A model generated the notes under the pieces. The model was not told the DNA's origin. It was given only the letters and a program-made list of their open reading frames with translations, and did not search any database. From positions 62,001 to 126,000 of the forward strand of contig JAJZVV010000010.1 of NCBI GenBank assembly GCA_021845595.1: 64,000 nucleotides of DNA, in the 5' to 3' direction. Made by a program: the position numbers and the translations under genes. How positions within the stretch are numbered: the stretch's first letter is position 1; each line of letters opens with the position of its first letter. The stretch comes from Pseudomonadota bacterium (GTDB lineage: Bacteria; Pseudomonadota; Alphaproteobacteria; Acetobacterales; Acetobacteraceae). Of this stretch, positions 35,718 to 43,915 are shown piece by piece.

Positions 35718-36086
35718 ATGCAGAAATCCCTCCTCGGCGCGCTGCTGATCGGCGGTGCCCTGCTTTCACCCCCGGCCTTCGCCGAAGGCGACGCCGCCGC
35801 CGGCAAGCAGGTCTTCGCCCAGTGCTCGATCTGCCATTCGGCCAAGCCGGGCGAGAACAAGATGGGCCCCAGCCTGTACGGCGTCGTCGGTCGCAAGGCC
35901 GGCTCCGAGGCCGGGTTCACCTATTCCGAGGCGGTACAGAAGCTCGGCCTCACCTGGAACGAGGAGACGCTGGAGAAGTGGCTGGCCAATCCCGCGGCCA
36001 TGGCGCCGGGGACGAAGATGGTCTTCCGCCTCAACAGCGACAAGCAGCGTGACAACGTCATCGCCTACCTGAAGACCCTGAAATAG
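35718..36086 (+). CDS. Class I c-type cytochrome (c2/c550-like)
   Basis: A 122-residue secreted monohaem cytochrome. The signal peptide ends at PPAFA, and the mature start EGDAAAGKQVFAQCSICHSA carries the CSICH haem site. GPSLYGVVGRKAGS and the distal methionine in APGTKMVFRL complete the c2/c550 pattern. It is a periplasmic electron carrier and a plausible acceptor for a PQQ-dependent alcohol dehydrogenase or donor to a terminal oxidase. It converges on the ABC ATPase gene, overlapping it by 29 bases. Confidence 0.94.
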   Translation: MQKSLLGALLIGGALLSPPAFAEGDAAAGKQVFAQCSICHSAKPGENKMGPSLYGVVGRKAGSEAGFTYSEAVQKLGLTWNEETLEKWLANPAAMAPGTKMVFRLNSDKQRDNVIAYLKTLK

Positions 36087-36822
36087 GCCCACTCGGACGG
36101 GCTTCGGCGGCCCGCGCCTGGCGCAGCGACTGCGCCAGCGCGTGCGCCGCCTCCGCCCCGGCGCGCCGCTGCTCGGGCGGGATCGCCACCTCGGCGACGA
36201 TGCGCGCCGGATTGGCCGACAGCAGCAGCACGCGGTCGGCCAGCGCGGCGGCGTCGTCCATGTCGTGGGTGACGATCAGCGCCGCGGTCGGCCGACGCCG
36301 CCAGGCATCGAGCAGCACATCCCGCCCGCGCTCGGTCATCGTCGGATCGAGCGAGACGAAGGGTTCGTCCAGCAGCACCAGGTCCGGATCGATGGCGAAG
36401 GCCCGCGCGATGGCTGCACGCCGGGCCATGCCGAGCGAAATCTGCGGCGGATAGGCGTCGCGGAACGGCCACAGGCCGAGCGCGTGCAGCAACTCGTCGG
36501 CCAGCGCCTCGCGCCCCGCCGCAACCAGGGTGAGATTGTCCCGCACCGTGCGCCACGGCAACAGCCGCGGCTCCTGGAACACGGTGCCGATGCGCGGCCG
36601 GTCGGTCGCGTGCCAGACGATCCGCCCGGTGAAATCGCTGTCGAGCCCGTCGATCAGCCGCAGCAGCGTCGTCTTGCCGCAGCCCGAGGGACCGACGACG
36701 GCCACGATCTCGCGCGGCGCCAGACGGAAGCGCAGGTCCTCCAGCACCAGCTGCGATGCGCCATCGCGCCCGGCGAAGCTCTTGCGGGTGATGTCGACCT
36801 CGAGGATCACCGGCGCGCTCAT
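36058..36822 (-). CDS. ABC transporter ATP-binding protein (SsuB/TauB type)
   Basis: A 254-residue ATPase. Walker A is GPSGCGKTTLLRL, the Q-loop VFQEPRLLPWRTVRDN, Walker B LVLLDEPFVSLDP, and the switch His is in VTHDMDDAAALADRV. The signature is degenerate (ISLGMARRAAIARAF instead of LSGGMRQR). It belongs to the nitrate/sulfonate/taurine importer class and energises the permease encoded just upstream, with a four-base ATGA overlap. The substrate of this class here is unknown. Confidence 0.92.
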   Translation of the reverse strand: MSAPVILEVDITRKSFAGRDGASQLVLEDLRFRLAPREIVAVVGPSGCGKTTLLRLIDGLDSDFTGRIVWHATDRPRIGTVFQEPRLLPWRTVRDNLTLVAAGREALADELLHALGLWPFRDAYPPQISLGMARRAAIARAFAIDPDLVLLDEPFVSLDPTMTERGRDVLLDAWRRRPTAALIVTHDMDDAAALADRVLLLSANPARIVAEVAIPPEQRRAGAEAAHALAQSLRQARAAEARPSGPISGSSGRR

Positions 36823-37565
36823 CGCCGCCAACGGTTCGCCCGCCGTTCCAGCGGCTGCAGCAGCACCCATTCGATCGCCTGCACGACAAGGATGAACGCC
36901 AGCGTATAGGCCAGGATGCCGGTCACGTCGAAGAGCTGGAAATAGGATTCGATCTGGAACCCCACGCCGTTGCTGCGCCCGAGCAGTTCGACCACGAGCA
37001 CGATCTTCCAGATGATGGCAAGCCCCGAGCGCGCGGCAGCGAACAGATAAGGCGCCAGCTGCGGCAGGACGACATGGCGCAGCCGCGCCCACCGCCCCAT
37101 GCGAAAGCTCTGCGCCATCTCCGCCAGGCCGCGATCGAGCGCCCGCGCGCCCTCGCGCAGCGTCACCGCCGTGCTCGGCAGCTTGTTCAGCGCCACCGCC
37201 GCGATCGCCGCCCACTCGTTGAGCCCGAACCACACATACATCAGCACGATCACGACCAGCGCCGGCAGATTGAGCAGCACCGTGACCCACGAATCGAGCG
37301 CGAGGTCCAGCCGCCGCCACGCGCCCATGGCGATGCCCAGCGCGGTGCCGAAAACCATGGCGACGGTGAAGGAGGCGACGACGCGGGCCAGCGTGATGCC
37401 GAGATTGACCAGCAGCGGCCCGGCAACGGCTTCGTGCAGCATCGCCCCGGCGACCGTCGAGGCCGCGGGCAGCATGCGGCTGCCGGCCAGCCGGGCCACC
37501 AGTTCCCAGACCAGCAGCAGGCCGAACGCCGAGGCCAGCCGCGCCGTGACCGCTGCCCGCGTCAG
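36819..37565 (-). CDS. ABC transporter permease (SsuC/TauC type)
   Basis: About 248 residues, with five to six membrane helices (SAFGLLLVWELVARLAG, LGITLARVVASFTVAMVFGTA, LNLPALVVIVLMYVWFGL) and the EAA coupling loop LAEMAQSFRMGRWARLRHVVLP. No ATG, GTG or TTG lies in frame at the expected position. The best candidate is CTG at 37565, which overlaps the TGA stop of the binding-protein gene as CTGA, mimicking ATGA coupling; it gives the usual family length. The permease and ATPase genes overlap likewise. Confidence 0.85.
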   Translation of the reverse strand: MTRAAVTARLASAFGLLLVWELVARLAGSRMLPAASTVAGAMLHEAVAGPLLVNLGITLARVVASFTVAMVFGTALGIAMGAWRRLDLALDSWVTVLLNLPALVVIVLMYVWFGLNEWAAIAAVALNKLPSTAVTLREGARALDRGLAEMAQSFRMGRWARLRHVVLPQLAPYLFAAARSGLAIIWKIVLVVELLGRSNGVGFQIESYFQLFDVTGILAYTLAFILVVQAIEWVLLQPLERRANRWRR

Positions 37566-38539
37566 GATGGTCCCGCCTGCCAGAACGTGCCCGCCGGCAG
37601 GGTCCGCGCCTTGCCCACGAGCGCCTCGCCGCCGGTTTCGGCGAGCACGGTGAACAGGGCCGCCGCAGCGTCGCGCTCCGGCGCGCCGAAGCCGCGCGGA
37701 ATGCCGCGCCGGTAATAGGCCATCAGCTGAGCCAGCTCGGCATCGGTCTGCGTCGCCGTCAGGGGCCTGAGCGCCTGCCACTCGGCGTCCTGTTCGGCGA
37801 GGATGCGCTGCGCCTTGGCCGCCGCGGCGAGGAACCCGTCGAGCGCCGGACGCTGGCGCGCCGCCCAGGAGTCGGCGAACACATAGCCGACGACGGGCAC
37901 CGTGCCTTGGATGCCGAGGCCGCGCACGGCGTCCTCGACGCTCAGCACCTGGCGCATGCCCGCGGCCTCGGCACGGGCTGCGAAGGGCCAGAAGGTCAGC
38001 ACCGCATCGAGCCGGCCGGACGCGACCTCCTGGGCCAGCAATGGCGGCGGCGCGAAGCGCTTCTCCACCGCCTGGTCGAGATCGAGCCCGAGGGTGCGCT
38101 GGGCGTAGGCGCGCAGGATCAGCCAGCTCTTGTCGATCGGGCTGCCGGCGATCCCGAGCCGGCGGCCCTTGAGGTCGGCGATCGAGCGAACCGGCGAGGC
38201 GGCGGGTGCGACGACGGCGCCGGCGACGTTGGAGAATGGCGAAAACGTCCAATCAGCCCCAGCGGCGCGCTGGCGGGCGACCCAGAGCCAGTCCTGCGCG
38301 GTGAGATCGACGCTGCCGGCCTGCATCGCCACCTGCGTCGCCTGCGACCCGGCCAGTTCCACCGCCTCGATCGTGACCCCGGCCTCGGCGTCGAGATGGT
38401 GCCGGCGGATGACGTCGAGTTCCCAGGACACGGTGCCGAAGCGCAGCACGCCGAGCCGCACCACCGGGGCCGCCCGCGCCGTGCGGGCGAGTGCCGCGGT
38501 CGCGCACGCGCCCAGCAGGGCGCGCCTGCCAATGGTCAT
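37562..38539 (-). CDS. ABC transporter substrate-binding protein (SsuA/NMT1-like)
   Basis: A 325-residue periplasmic receptor. The export signal is twin-arginine-like (IGRRALLGACATAALARTA). The mature part begins VVRLGVLRFGTVSWELDVIR and contains VTIEAVELAGSQATQVAMQA, DLKGRRLGIAGSPIDKSW and RLDAVLTFWPFAARAEAAGM, as in aliphatic-sulfonate/nitrate/thiamine-precursor receptors. GGAGCG precedes the ATG. It is the first gene of a three-gene importer inserted between the cytochrome and the DUF3280/Ped-Lut-like genes; a link to PQQ-dependent metabolism is plausible but unproven. Confidence 0.9.
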   Translation of the reverse strand: MTIGRRALLGACATAALARTARAAPVVRLGVLRFGTVSWELDVIRRHHLDAEAGVTIEAVELAGSQATQVAMQAGSVDLTAQDWLWVARQRAAGADWTFSPFSNVAGAVVAPAASPVRSIADLKGRRLGIAGSPIDKSWLILRAYAQRTLGLDLDQAVEKRFAPPPLLAQEVASGRLDAVLTFWPFAARAEAAGMRQVLSVEDAVRGLGIQGTVPVVGYVFADSWAARQRPALDGFLAAAAKAQRILAEQDAEWQALRPLTATQTDAELAQLMAYYRRGIPRGFGAPERDAAAALFTVLAETGGEALVGKARTLPAGTFWQAGPS

Positions 38540-38611
38540 GACGCTCCTCTCCCGAAATCGAAGGGTTGATCGCAGATTTCGCTGCATAACGCGCCCGATC
38601 GCCGCGGACTG

Positions 38612-39157
38612 TCAATGCTCGCCCGGATCACCGAGAATCCGGTCATCGAGCAGGAAACGCAGCCCGCGCTGCCAGGATTCGTCGGTGTTGCCCCGGATGT
38701 CGACGCTGCCCGCGCGCACCACGGCCCCGGTCGCGGCGTCCTCGATGACGAGATTGATGTTGAGGATCAGTTCGCTCACCTTCTGCACCCAGCCATAGCA
38801 GGCGAGCGGTGCGCCCAGCGCCTGCGCGGCGCTGCGCTCGCAGCCGTTGCAGTGCAGGATCCCGGCACTCGGATCGAGCGCGGCCCGCAGCCGGGCCGGG
38901 TCGGCGATGCGATAGCGGCCGGAGGCGGCGAGCGCGGTGCGCAGCGTGTCGCCGAGGGCCTTGATGCGCGCGATCTCGGCGGCGCCCGGCGGGCTCGGCG
39001 AGGTATCGACCAGGGAAAAATCGAACACCGCAAGCAGAGGCGGCTCCGCGCGCGCCGCGTCCGCAACCTCGGTCAGCGCCGCGAGCGCGACCAGCATCCG
39101 CAGCGCGACCCGCCTCGGCAGGCCCGGCTTGCCGGCCCGTCCGTGTCGTGAAACCAT
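38612..39157 (-). CDS. DUF3280/DUF2380-type exported protein of PQQ loci
   Basis: A 181-residue secreted protein. The N-terminus is basic (MVSRHGRAGKPGLPRR) and followed by the hydrophobic LRMLVALAALTEVADAARA. The mature part shows LLAVFDFSLVDTSPSPPG, a two-Cys segment ILHCNGCERSAAQALGAPLA, and YGWVQKVSELILNINLVIED with DIRGNTDESWQRGLRFLL. These features match the DUF3280 family, which I recall beside PQQ-dependent dehydrogenase transporters; its fold resembles lipoprotein/TolB-like sensors. It is divergent from the binding-protein gene at 39278. Biochemical role unknown. Confidence 0.75.
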   Translation of the reverse strand: MVSRHGRAGKPGLPRRVALRMLVALAALTEVADAARAEPPLLAVFDFSLVDTSPSPPGAAEIARIKALGDTLRTALAASGRYRIADPARLRAALDPSAGILHCNGCERSAAQALGAPLACYGWVQKVSELILNINLVIEDAATGAVVRAGSVDIRGNTDESWQRGLRFLLDDRILGDPGEH

Positions 39158-39277
39158 GTCCACCCCCTTGCCATAGGCCTTGCGCGACTGCGCCGCGCCG
39201 TCAAGATGCGGCGCGCGAACGGGCCGGGCGGGGTGGCGCGGGGCGGGGTGGCGCGGGGCGGCAGCGGAGGAAGCGGA

Positions 39278-40519
39278 ATGCGGAGTGCGGAGGATCGGCG
39301 CCGGATGGGCTGGGGCGCCACGCGGCTGGTGCCGGCCCTGATGCTGGCCGCCACGCTCGCGCCCGCCGCGGCCTTCGCCCAAGCGGGAGCCGCCCAATCC
39401 GGAGCGCCAGTCGAAATCACCTATCTCGCCCTCGATGCGCCGCGCCCGCGCCCGTCCACCGAACTGACCCCGCCGCCCAAGGATGTCGGCCTCGCCGGCG
39501 CGCGGCTGGCGCTCGCCGACAACGCCACCACCGGCCGGTTCACCGGCCAGGAATTCAAGCTCGACGAGGCGGTCGGCGCCGACGCGGCCGCGGTCACGGC
39601 GGCGTTCAAGGCACGGCTGGCCGCCGGGGCGCGCAATTTCGTCACCGACCTGCCGCCGCCGCTGCTCCTTGCCCTGGCGGATCTGCCGGAGGCCAAGGGC
39701 GCGACCCTGATCGATGCCACCAGCACGGACGACGCGCTGCGCGGCGCCGATTGCCGGCGCAACGTGCTGCACATGCTGCCCAGCCGGGCCATGCTCGCCG
39801 ACGCGCTGATGCAGTATCTCGTGGTGAAGAACTGGCGCCACATCATGCTGGTGCAGGGCAAGGACGCGGACGACGCGCTCTACGCCGCCGCCATCCGCCA
39901 TGCGGCGAAGAAATTCCAGGTCGGCATCGTCGCCGACAAGCCCTGGAGCTTCAACGCCGCCGCGCAGCAGGCGGATACCGGGCATTTCCAGGTCAATACC
40001 GAAGTCTCCAATCTGACCCAGGGGATTTCCTACGACGTGCTGGTCGTCGCCGACGAGGCGGATAATTTCGGCGACCAGCTCGGCTATCGCAGCTTCCTGC
40101 CCCGCCCCGTCGTCGGCACGCAGGGTCTCACGCCGAGCGCCTGGTCGCCGATGTTCGACGAAATGGGGTCGCGGCAATTGCAACTGCGCTTCCTCGCGCT
40201 CGCCAAGCGCATGATGACGGACCGCGACTACGGCGCCTGGCTCGCCGTGCGCGCCTTCGGCGAGGCGGCGACACGCACCGCCAGCGCCGATCCGGCGGCG
40301 ATGGCGGCGTTCCTGCATGGTCCGGACTTCACCGTCGCCGGCTACAAGGGCCCGCCGTTCAGCATCCGTCCCTGGGATGGACAGCTGCGCCAGCCGGTGC
40401 TGCTGGCCGACGATCGCTCGCTGGTCTCGATCTCGCCGCAGCCGGGGTTCCTGCACCAGTTCTACGAGACCGACACGCTCGGCACCGACAAACCGGAGAC
40501 GACATGCCACATGTCCTGA
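39278..40519 (+). CDS. ABC transporter binding protein, PQQ-dependent alcohol dehydrogenase system type
   Basis: A 413-residue periplasmic protein of the Peripla_BP type. The signal ends near AAAFAQA. Conserved-looking parts are VEITYLALDAPRPRP, GARLALADNATTGRFTGQEF, LPSRAMLADALMQYLVVKNW and SPMFDEMGSRQLQLRF. Together with the next three genes it forms the four-gene set annotated as a PQQ-alcohol dehydrogenase-associated ABC system (Pseudomonas pedA1A2BC, Methylobacterium lut genes), which is needed for lanthanide-dependent growth. GGAGG seven bases before the ATG at 39278 supports the start. It overlaps the next gene by 16 bases. Confidence 0.85.
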   Translation: MRSAEDRRRMGWGATRLVPALMLAATLAPAAAFAQAGAAQSGAPVEITYLALDAPRPRPSTELTPPPKDVGLAGARLALADNATTGRFTGQEFKLDEAVGADAAAVTAAFKARLAAGARNFVTDLPPPLLLALADLPEAKGATLIDATSTDDALRGADCRRNVLHMLPSRAMLADALMQYLVVKNWRHIMLVQGKDADDALYAAAIRHAAKKFQVGIVADKPWSFNAAAQQADTGHFQVNTEVSNLTQGISYDVLVVADEADNFGDQLGYRSFLPRPVVGTQGLTPSAWSPMFDEMGSRQLQLRFLALAKRMMTDRDYGAWLAVRAFGEAATRTASADPAAMAAFLHGPDFTVAGYKGPPFSIRPWDGQLRQPVLLADDRSLVSISPQPGFLHQFYETDTLGTDKPETTCHMS

Positions 40520-41475
40520 AGCCGCTGCTCGCCTTCGCGATTCTGGCGCTGCTCAGCCCCGCGGCGCGGGCCGAGCGGCTGCTGCTGTCGAACGAGAAGG
40601 ACAACACCATCACCGTCGTCGACGCGGCGAGTCTGAAGATTCTGCAGACCGTCCCGGTCGGCGCGCGGCCGCGCGGGCTGATCGTCTCCAAGGATGGCAA
40701 GAGCGTCTACATCTGCACCAGCGACGCCGACCATATCGAGGTGCTGGACCTGGCGACGCTGAAAGTGACCGGCAACCTGCCGAGCGGCGCGGATCCGGAG
40801 ACCTTCGCGATCAGCCCGGACGGCGACACGCTCTATGTCGCCAACGAGAACGACAACACCATCACCGTGGTGGACGTGCCCGGCGCGCGCGTGATCGGCG
40901 CGGTGTCGACCGGCGTCGAGCCCGAGGGCATGGCGGTGAGCCCCGATGGCAAGCTGCTGATCAACACCTCCGAAACCACCAGCATGGTGCATTTCATCAA
41001 CCCCGAGACCCGCAAGATGATCGGCGGCGTGCTGGTCGGTCAGCGGCCCCGCTACGCCGCCTTCACGCCGGACGGCAAGCAGGTCTGGGTCTCCTCCGAG
41101 GTGGCCGGCTCGGTCGCGGTGATCGACGTCGCGACGCGCAAGATCGTCAATACGATCCACTTCCAGATCCCCGGCGTGCCGCGCGAGACGGTGCAGGCGG
41201 TGGGCATCAACATCACCAACGACGGCAAGACCGCGTTCGTCGCCCTCGGCCCGTCCAACCGCGTCGCCGTGGTCGATGTCGCCACCGGCGCGGTGGACAA
41301 ATATCTGCTGGTCGGCCAGCGCGTCTGGCACATGGCGTTCTCGCAGGACGGCAGCCGGCTCTACACGGCCAACGGCGTCAGCAACGACATGTCGGTGATC
41401 GACGTCGCCGCGCGCAAGGTGCTCAAATCGGTTCCCGTCGGCGAAGAGCCCTGGGGCGTGGTCGATGTCCCCTGA
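40504..41475 (+). CDS. YVTN-type beta-propeller protein, PQQ-associated
   Basis: A 323-residue secreted beta-propeller. The signal is MPHVLKPLLAFAILALLSPA. About seven blades follow, each with repeats such as SNEKDNTITVVDAASLKI, SPDGDTLYVANENDNTITVV, SPDGKLLINTSE, TPDGKQVWVSSEVAGSVAVI, SQDGSRLYTANGVSNDMSVI. This is the propeller component of the Ped/Lut ABC set, thought to act in the periplasm with the binding protein. Gene overlaps on both sides (16 bases upstream, 11 downstream) show tight coupling. Confidence 0.9.
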   Translation: MPHVLKPLLAFAILALLSPAARAERLLLSNEKDNTITVVDAASLKILQTVPVGARPRGLIVSKDGKSVYICTSDADHIEVLDLATLKVTGNLPSGADPETFAISPDGDTLYVANENDNTITVVDVPGARVIGAVSTGVEPEGMAVSPDGKLLINTSETTSMVHFINPETRKMIGGVLVGQRPRYAAFTPDGKQVWVSSEVAGSVAVIDVATRKIVNTIHFQIPGVPRETVQAVGINITNDGKTAFVALGPSNRVAVVDVATGAVDKYLLVGQRVWHMAFSQDGSRLYTANGVSNDMSVIDVAARKVLKSVPVGEEPWGVVDVP

Positions 41476-42268
41476 GGGCACGTCGCCTGAGGGCGTGTCG
41501 CCTGAGGGCGCGGTGCCTCCCGCGGGGGAGGCCATGCCGCTGTCGGTCGAAGGGCTGAGCCACGCGTTCGGGGCCCGCAAGGTTCTGGACGGCGTCGGTC
41601 TCGGTGTCGGGCGCGGCGATTTCACCGTGTTGCTCGGGCTCAACGGCGCCGGCAAGAGCACGCTGTTCGCGCTGATCACCCGGCTCTATCACAGCAACTC
41701 CGGCCGCATCGTGGTCTTCGGCCACGATATCCGGGCCGAGCCGCAGGCGGCGCTGGCCCGCATGGGCGTGGTGTTCCAGCAGCCGACTCTCGACCTCGAC
41801 CTCACCGTCGAGCAGAATCTCTACTACCATGCGGCGTTGCACGGGATTTCGCAACGCGCGGTGCGCGCGCGCGTCGGTGCCGAACTCGCGCGGGTCAATC
41901 TCGCCGATCGCCGGCGCGACAAGGTGCGCCAGCTCTCCGGCGGTCAGCGCCGGCGGGTGGAATTGGCGCGCGCGCTGCTGCACGAGCCGTCGCTGCTGCT
42001 GCTCGACGAGCCGACGGTCGGGCTCGACATCGAAAGCCGCCAATTCCTGCTCGAACATGTCCGCCTTCTCTGCCGCGAGCGCGGGCTGGGCGTGCTGTGG
42101 GCGACGCATCTGATCGACGAGGCGGGGGCGGAGGCGAAAGTGGTCGTGCTGCATCGCGGTCGCGTGCTCGCCGCCGGCGACGTGCCGGCGATCCTGGCGC
42201 AGACCGGGGCGGAAACGCTCAAATCCGCCTTCGACCGCCTCACCCGTGCTGGCAGCGAGGCGGCATGA
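41465..42268 (+). CDS. ABC-2 type transporter ATP-binding protein, PQQ-associated
   Basis: A 267-residue ATPase. The first 22 residues are an odd tandem repeat (SPEGTSPEGVSPEGAV); an ATG at 41534 (MPLSVEGLSHAFGARKVLDG) may be the functional start. The nucleotide domain has Walker A GLNGAGKSTLFALI, Q-loop VFQQPTLDLDLTVEQNLYYH, signature LSGGQRRRVELARALL, Walker B LLLLDEPTVGLD and switch His WATHLIDEA. It powers the ABC-2 permease encoded next (four-base overlap). Despite the ABC-2 (exporter-type) architecture, related systems are required for lanthanide supply. Confidence 0.92.
   Translation: MSPEGTSPEGVSPEGAVPPAGEAMPLSVEGLSHAFGARKVLDGVGLGVGRGDFTVLLGLNGAGKSTLFALITRLYHSNSGRIVVFGHDIRAEPQAALARMGVVFQQPTLDLDLTVEQNLYYHAALHGISQRAVRARVGAELARVNLADRRRDKVRQLSGGQRRRVELARALLHEPSLLLLDEPTVGLDIESRQFLLEHVRLLCRERGLGVLWATHLIDEAGAEAKVVVLHRGRVLAAGDVPAILAQTGAETLKSAFDRLTRAGSEAA
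41468..41512 (+). repeat. Three tandem 15-bp repeats at the ATPase N-terminus
   Basis: Three in-frame copies of TCNCCTGAGGGCRYG-like units encode S-P-E-G-(T/V/A). They sit at the junction with the upstream propeller gene and may be strain-variable. Confidence 0.75.
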
Positions 42269-43071
42269 GCCCGGCTCAGTACGCGCTCTGCCTCAACGGC
42301 GTGGTGCGGCGCGAGGCGCTGCGCTGGCTCGGACAGCGCGGCCGGTTCGTCTCGGCACTGGTGCGCCCTCTGGTATGGCTGGCGATCTTCGCCGCCGGAT
42401 TCCACTTCGTGCTCGGCGTCTCGATCATTCCGCCCTACGAGACCTATGTCCCGTACGAGGTCTACATCGCCCCGGGACTGCTGGCGATGATCCAGCTTTT
42501 CAACGGCATGCAGAGCTCGCTCTCGATGGTCTACGACCGCGAGATGGGCAGCATGCGCTCGCTGATGATCGCGCCCTTCCCGCGCTGGTTCCTGCTGCTC
42601 GCCAAGCTGCTCGCCGGCGTCGCCGTATCCGTCGTGCAGGCCTATATTTTTCTCGTCATCGCCTGGTTCTGGGACATCACGCCGCCCTATGCGGGCTATA
42701 TTTTCGTGCTGCCGGCGCTGGTGCTGGGCGGGCTGATGCTGGGCGCGCTCGGGCTCGTCCTCTCCTCGTTCATCAAGCAGCTGGAGAACTTCGCCGGGGT
42801 GATGAATTTCGTCATCTTCCCGATGTTCTTCACCTCCTCGGCGCTCTATCCGCTGTGGCGGGTGCAGGAGGCGAACCAGACGCTGTATTGGATCTGCCAG
42901 GCCAATCCGTTCACCCATGCCACCGAACTGATCCGCTTCGCGCTCTATGGCGAGTTCAACGCGGTCTCCGCGGCCGTCGTCGCCGGCTACACGCTGGTGT
43001 TCATGGCGCTTGCGGTGCTTGGCTACGATCCCGGACGCGGGCTGCTGGCGCGGCGGGCGGGCGCGGAGTAG
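42265..43071 (+). CDS. ABC-2 type transporter permease, PQQ-associated
   Basis: A 268-residue membrane protein with six helices, e.g. FVSALVRPLVWLAIFAAGFH, AKLLAGVAVSVVQAYIFLVI, YIFVLPALVLGGLMLGALGL and NFVIFPMFFTSSALYPLW. Between helices 2 and 3 lies the conserved SLSMVYDREMGSMRSLMIAP. It completes the binding protein - propeller - ATPase - permease set. It overlaps the ATPase gene by four bases. No dehydrogenase gene follows. Confidence 0.92.
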   Translation: MSPAQYALCLNGVVRREALRWLGQRGRFVSALVRPLVWLAIFAAGFHFVLGVSIIPPYETYVPYEVYIAPGLLAMIQLFNGMQSSLSMVYDREMGSMRSLMIAPFPRWFLLLAKLLAGVAVSVVQAYIFLVIAWFWDITPPYAGYIFVLPALVLGGLMLGALGLVLSSFIKQLENFAGVMNFVIFPMFFTSSALYPLWRVQEANQTLYWICQANPFTHATELIRFALYGEFNAVSAAVVAGYTLVFMALAVLGYDPGRGLLARRAGAE

Positions 43072-43195
43072 GCCCCGGGCTCCGGCCCGGCACGTTTGCG
43101 GCGACGGAATGACGGCGAATCGCGCCGCGCGCTGATTGACCGGTGGTGCCGCAGGCGATAGCGTTGCGGCAAGGAAATTGAATGGGGGATCGTCC

Positions 43196-43756
43196 ATGCG
43201 GGTACCGAGTGCGGTGCTCGTCTCCTTTCTGATGCTGCTGGTCGGATTGCTTGGCTTGGCGGGCTACGCGTTCGAGCACGAGCGCCGCCCGGCGCCGGTG
43301 CTCCAGGCCGCAGCTCCGGCCGAGGTCGCACCCGCAGCGGCGGTGGCGCGCGCGTTCACGCCGGAGGAGGACGCCTATTCGGTGGCGCTCTGGCCGGTGC
43401 ATCGCGATCTGGTGGAGGTAGCGGCGGCGCAGCTGACGATGGCCGGGCTCGAATACGCCACCGAAAAACATGACGTGAATCAGCTCGTCTCCCGGCTGGG
43501 TCCGGTGCGGGACGAATTCGTTACTGCCGAGACGAAGACGCGGGCGCTGACGCCCCCCGCCTCGTTGCAGGACATCCATCAGCGCTATCTCGATGCGATC
43601 ATGCTCTACGAAAAGGCGGCGACGGAGATGCTGCGGATCGGACATGACAATGACGATCAGCATCTCATCGAGGCCCAGCCGATGAGCCAGCATGGCGCCG
43701 AGGAGCTGATCAAGGTCGGCGACGTGCTCTGGCCGGGGGAGCACAAGCCGAACTGA
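43196..43756 (+). CDS. Membrane-anchored protein of unknown function
   Basis: A 186-residue protein. The N-terminus is a single membrane segment or uncleaved signal (VLVSFLMLLVGLLGLAGYAF). A short Ala/Pro linker (about 30-55) leads to a helical, charged periplasmic domain including AYSVALWPVHRDLVEVAAAQ, VNQLVSRLGPVRDEFVTAET and LQDIHQRYLDAIMLYEKAAT. The four-helix look recalls cytochrome c'/DUF-type periplasmic bundles but no haem motif is present. It lies 124 bases after the ABC permease and 159 before the metallo-hydrolase gene. I do not recognise the family. Confidence 0.75.
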   Translation: MRVPSAVLVSFLMLLVGLLGLAGYAFEHERRPAPVLQAAAPAEVAPAAAVARAFTPEEDAYSVALWPVHRDLVEVAAAQLTMAGLEYATEKHDVNQLVSRLGPVRDEFVTAETKTRALTPPASLQDIHQRYLDAIMLYEKAATEMLRIGHDNDDQHLIEAQPMSQHGAEELIKVGDVLWPGEHKPN

Positions 43757-43915
43757 CCGCGCGCGGGAACGTGTGTTCCCCGGGCGAGGTCGCGGCGTGG
43801 ATCCGGCGTGCGGGTAGCGATGCCTGCAAGGCGTGACTGAGCGGCGCCGGAGCCTTCGGCCCCGGTGAACAAGCAGTGTCCGCGCAACGGGCACGAGCAG
43901 GAGGAAGAACGAACA

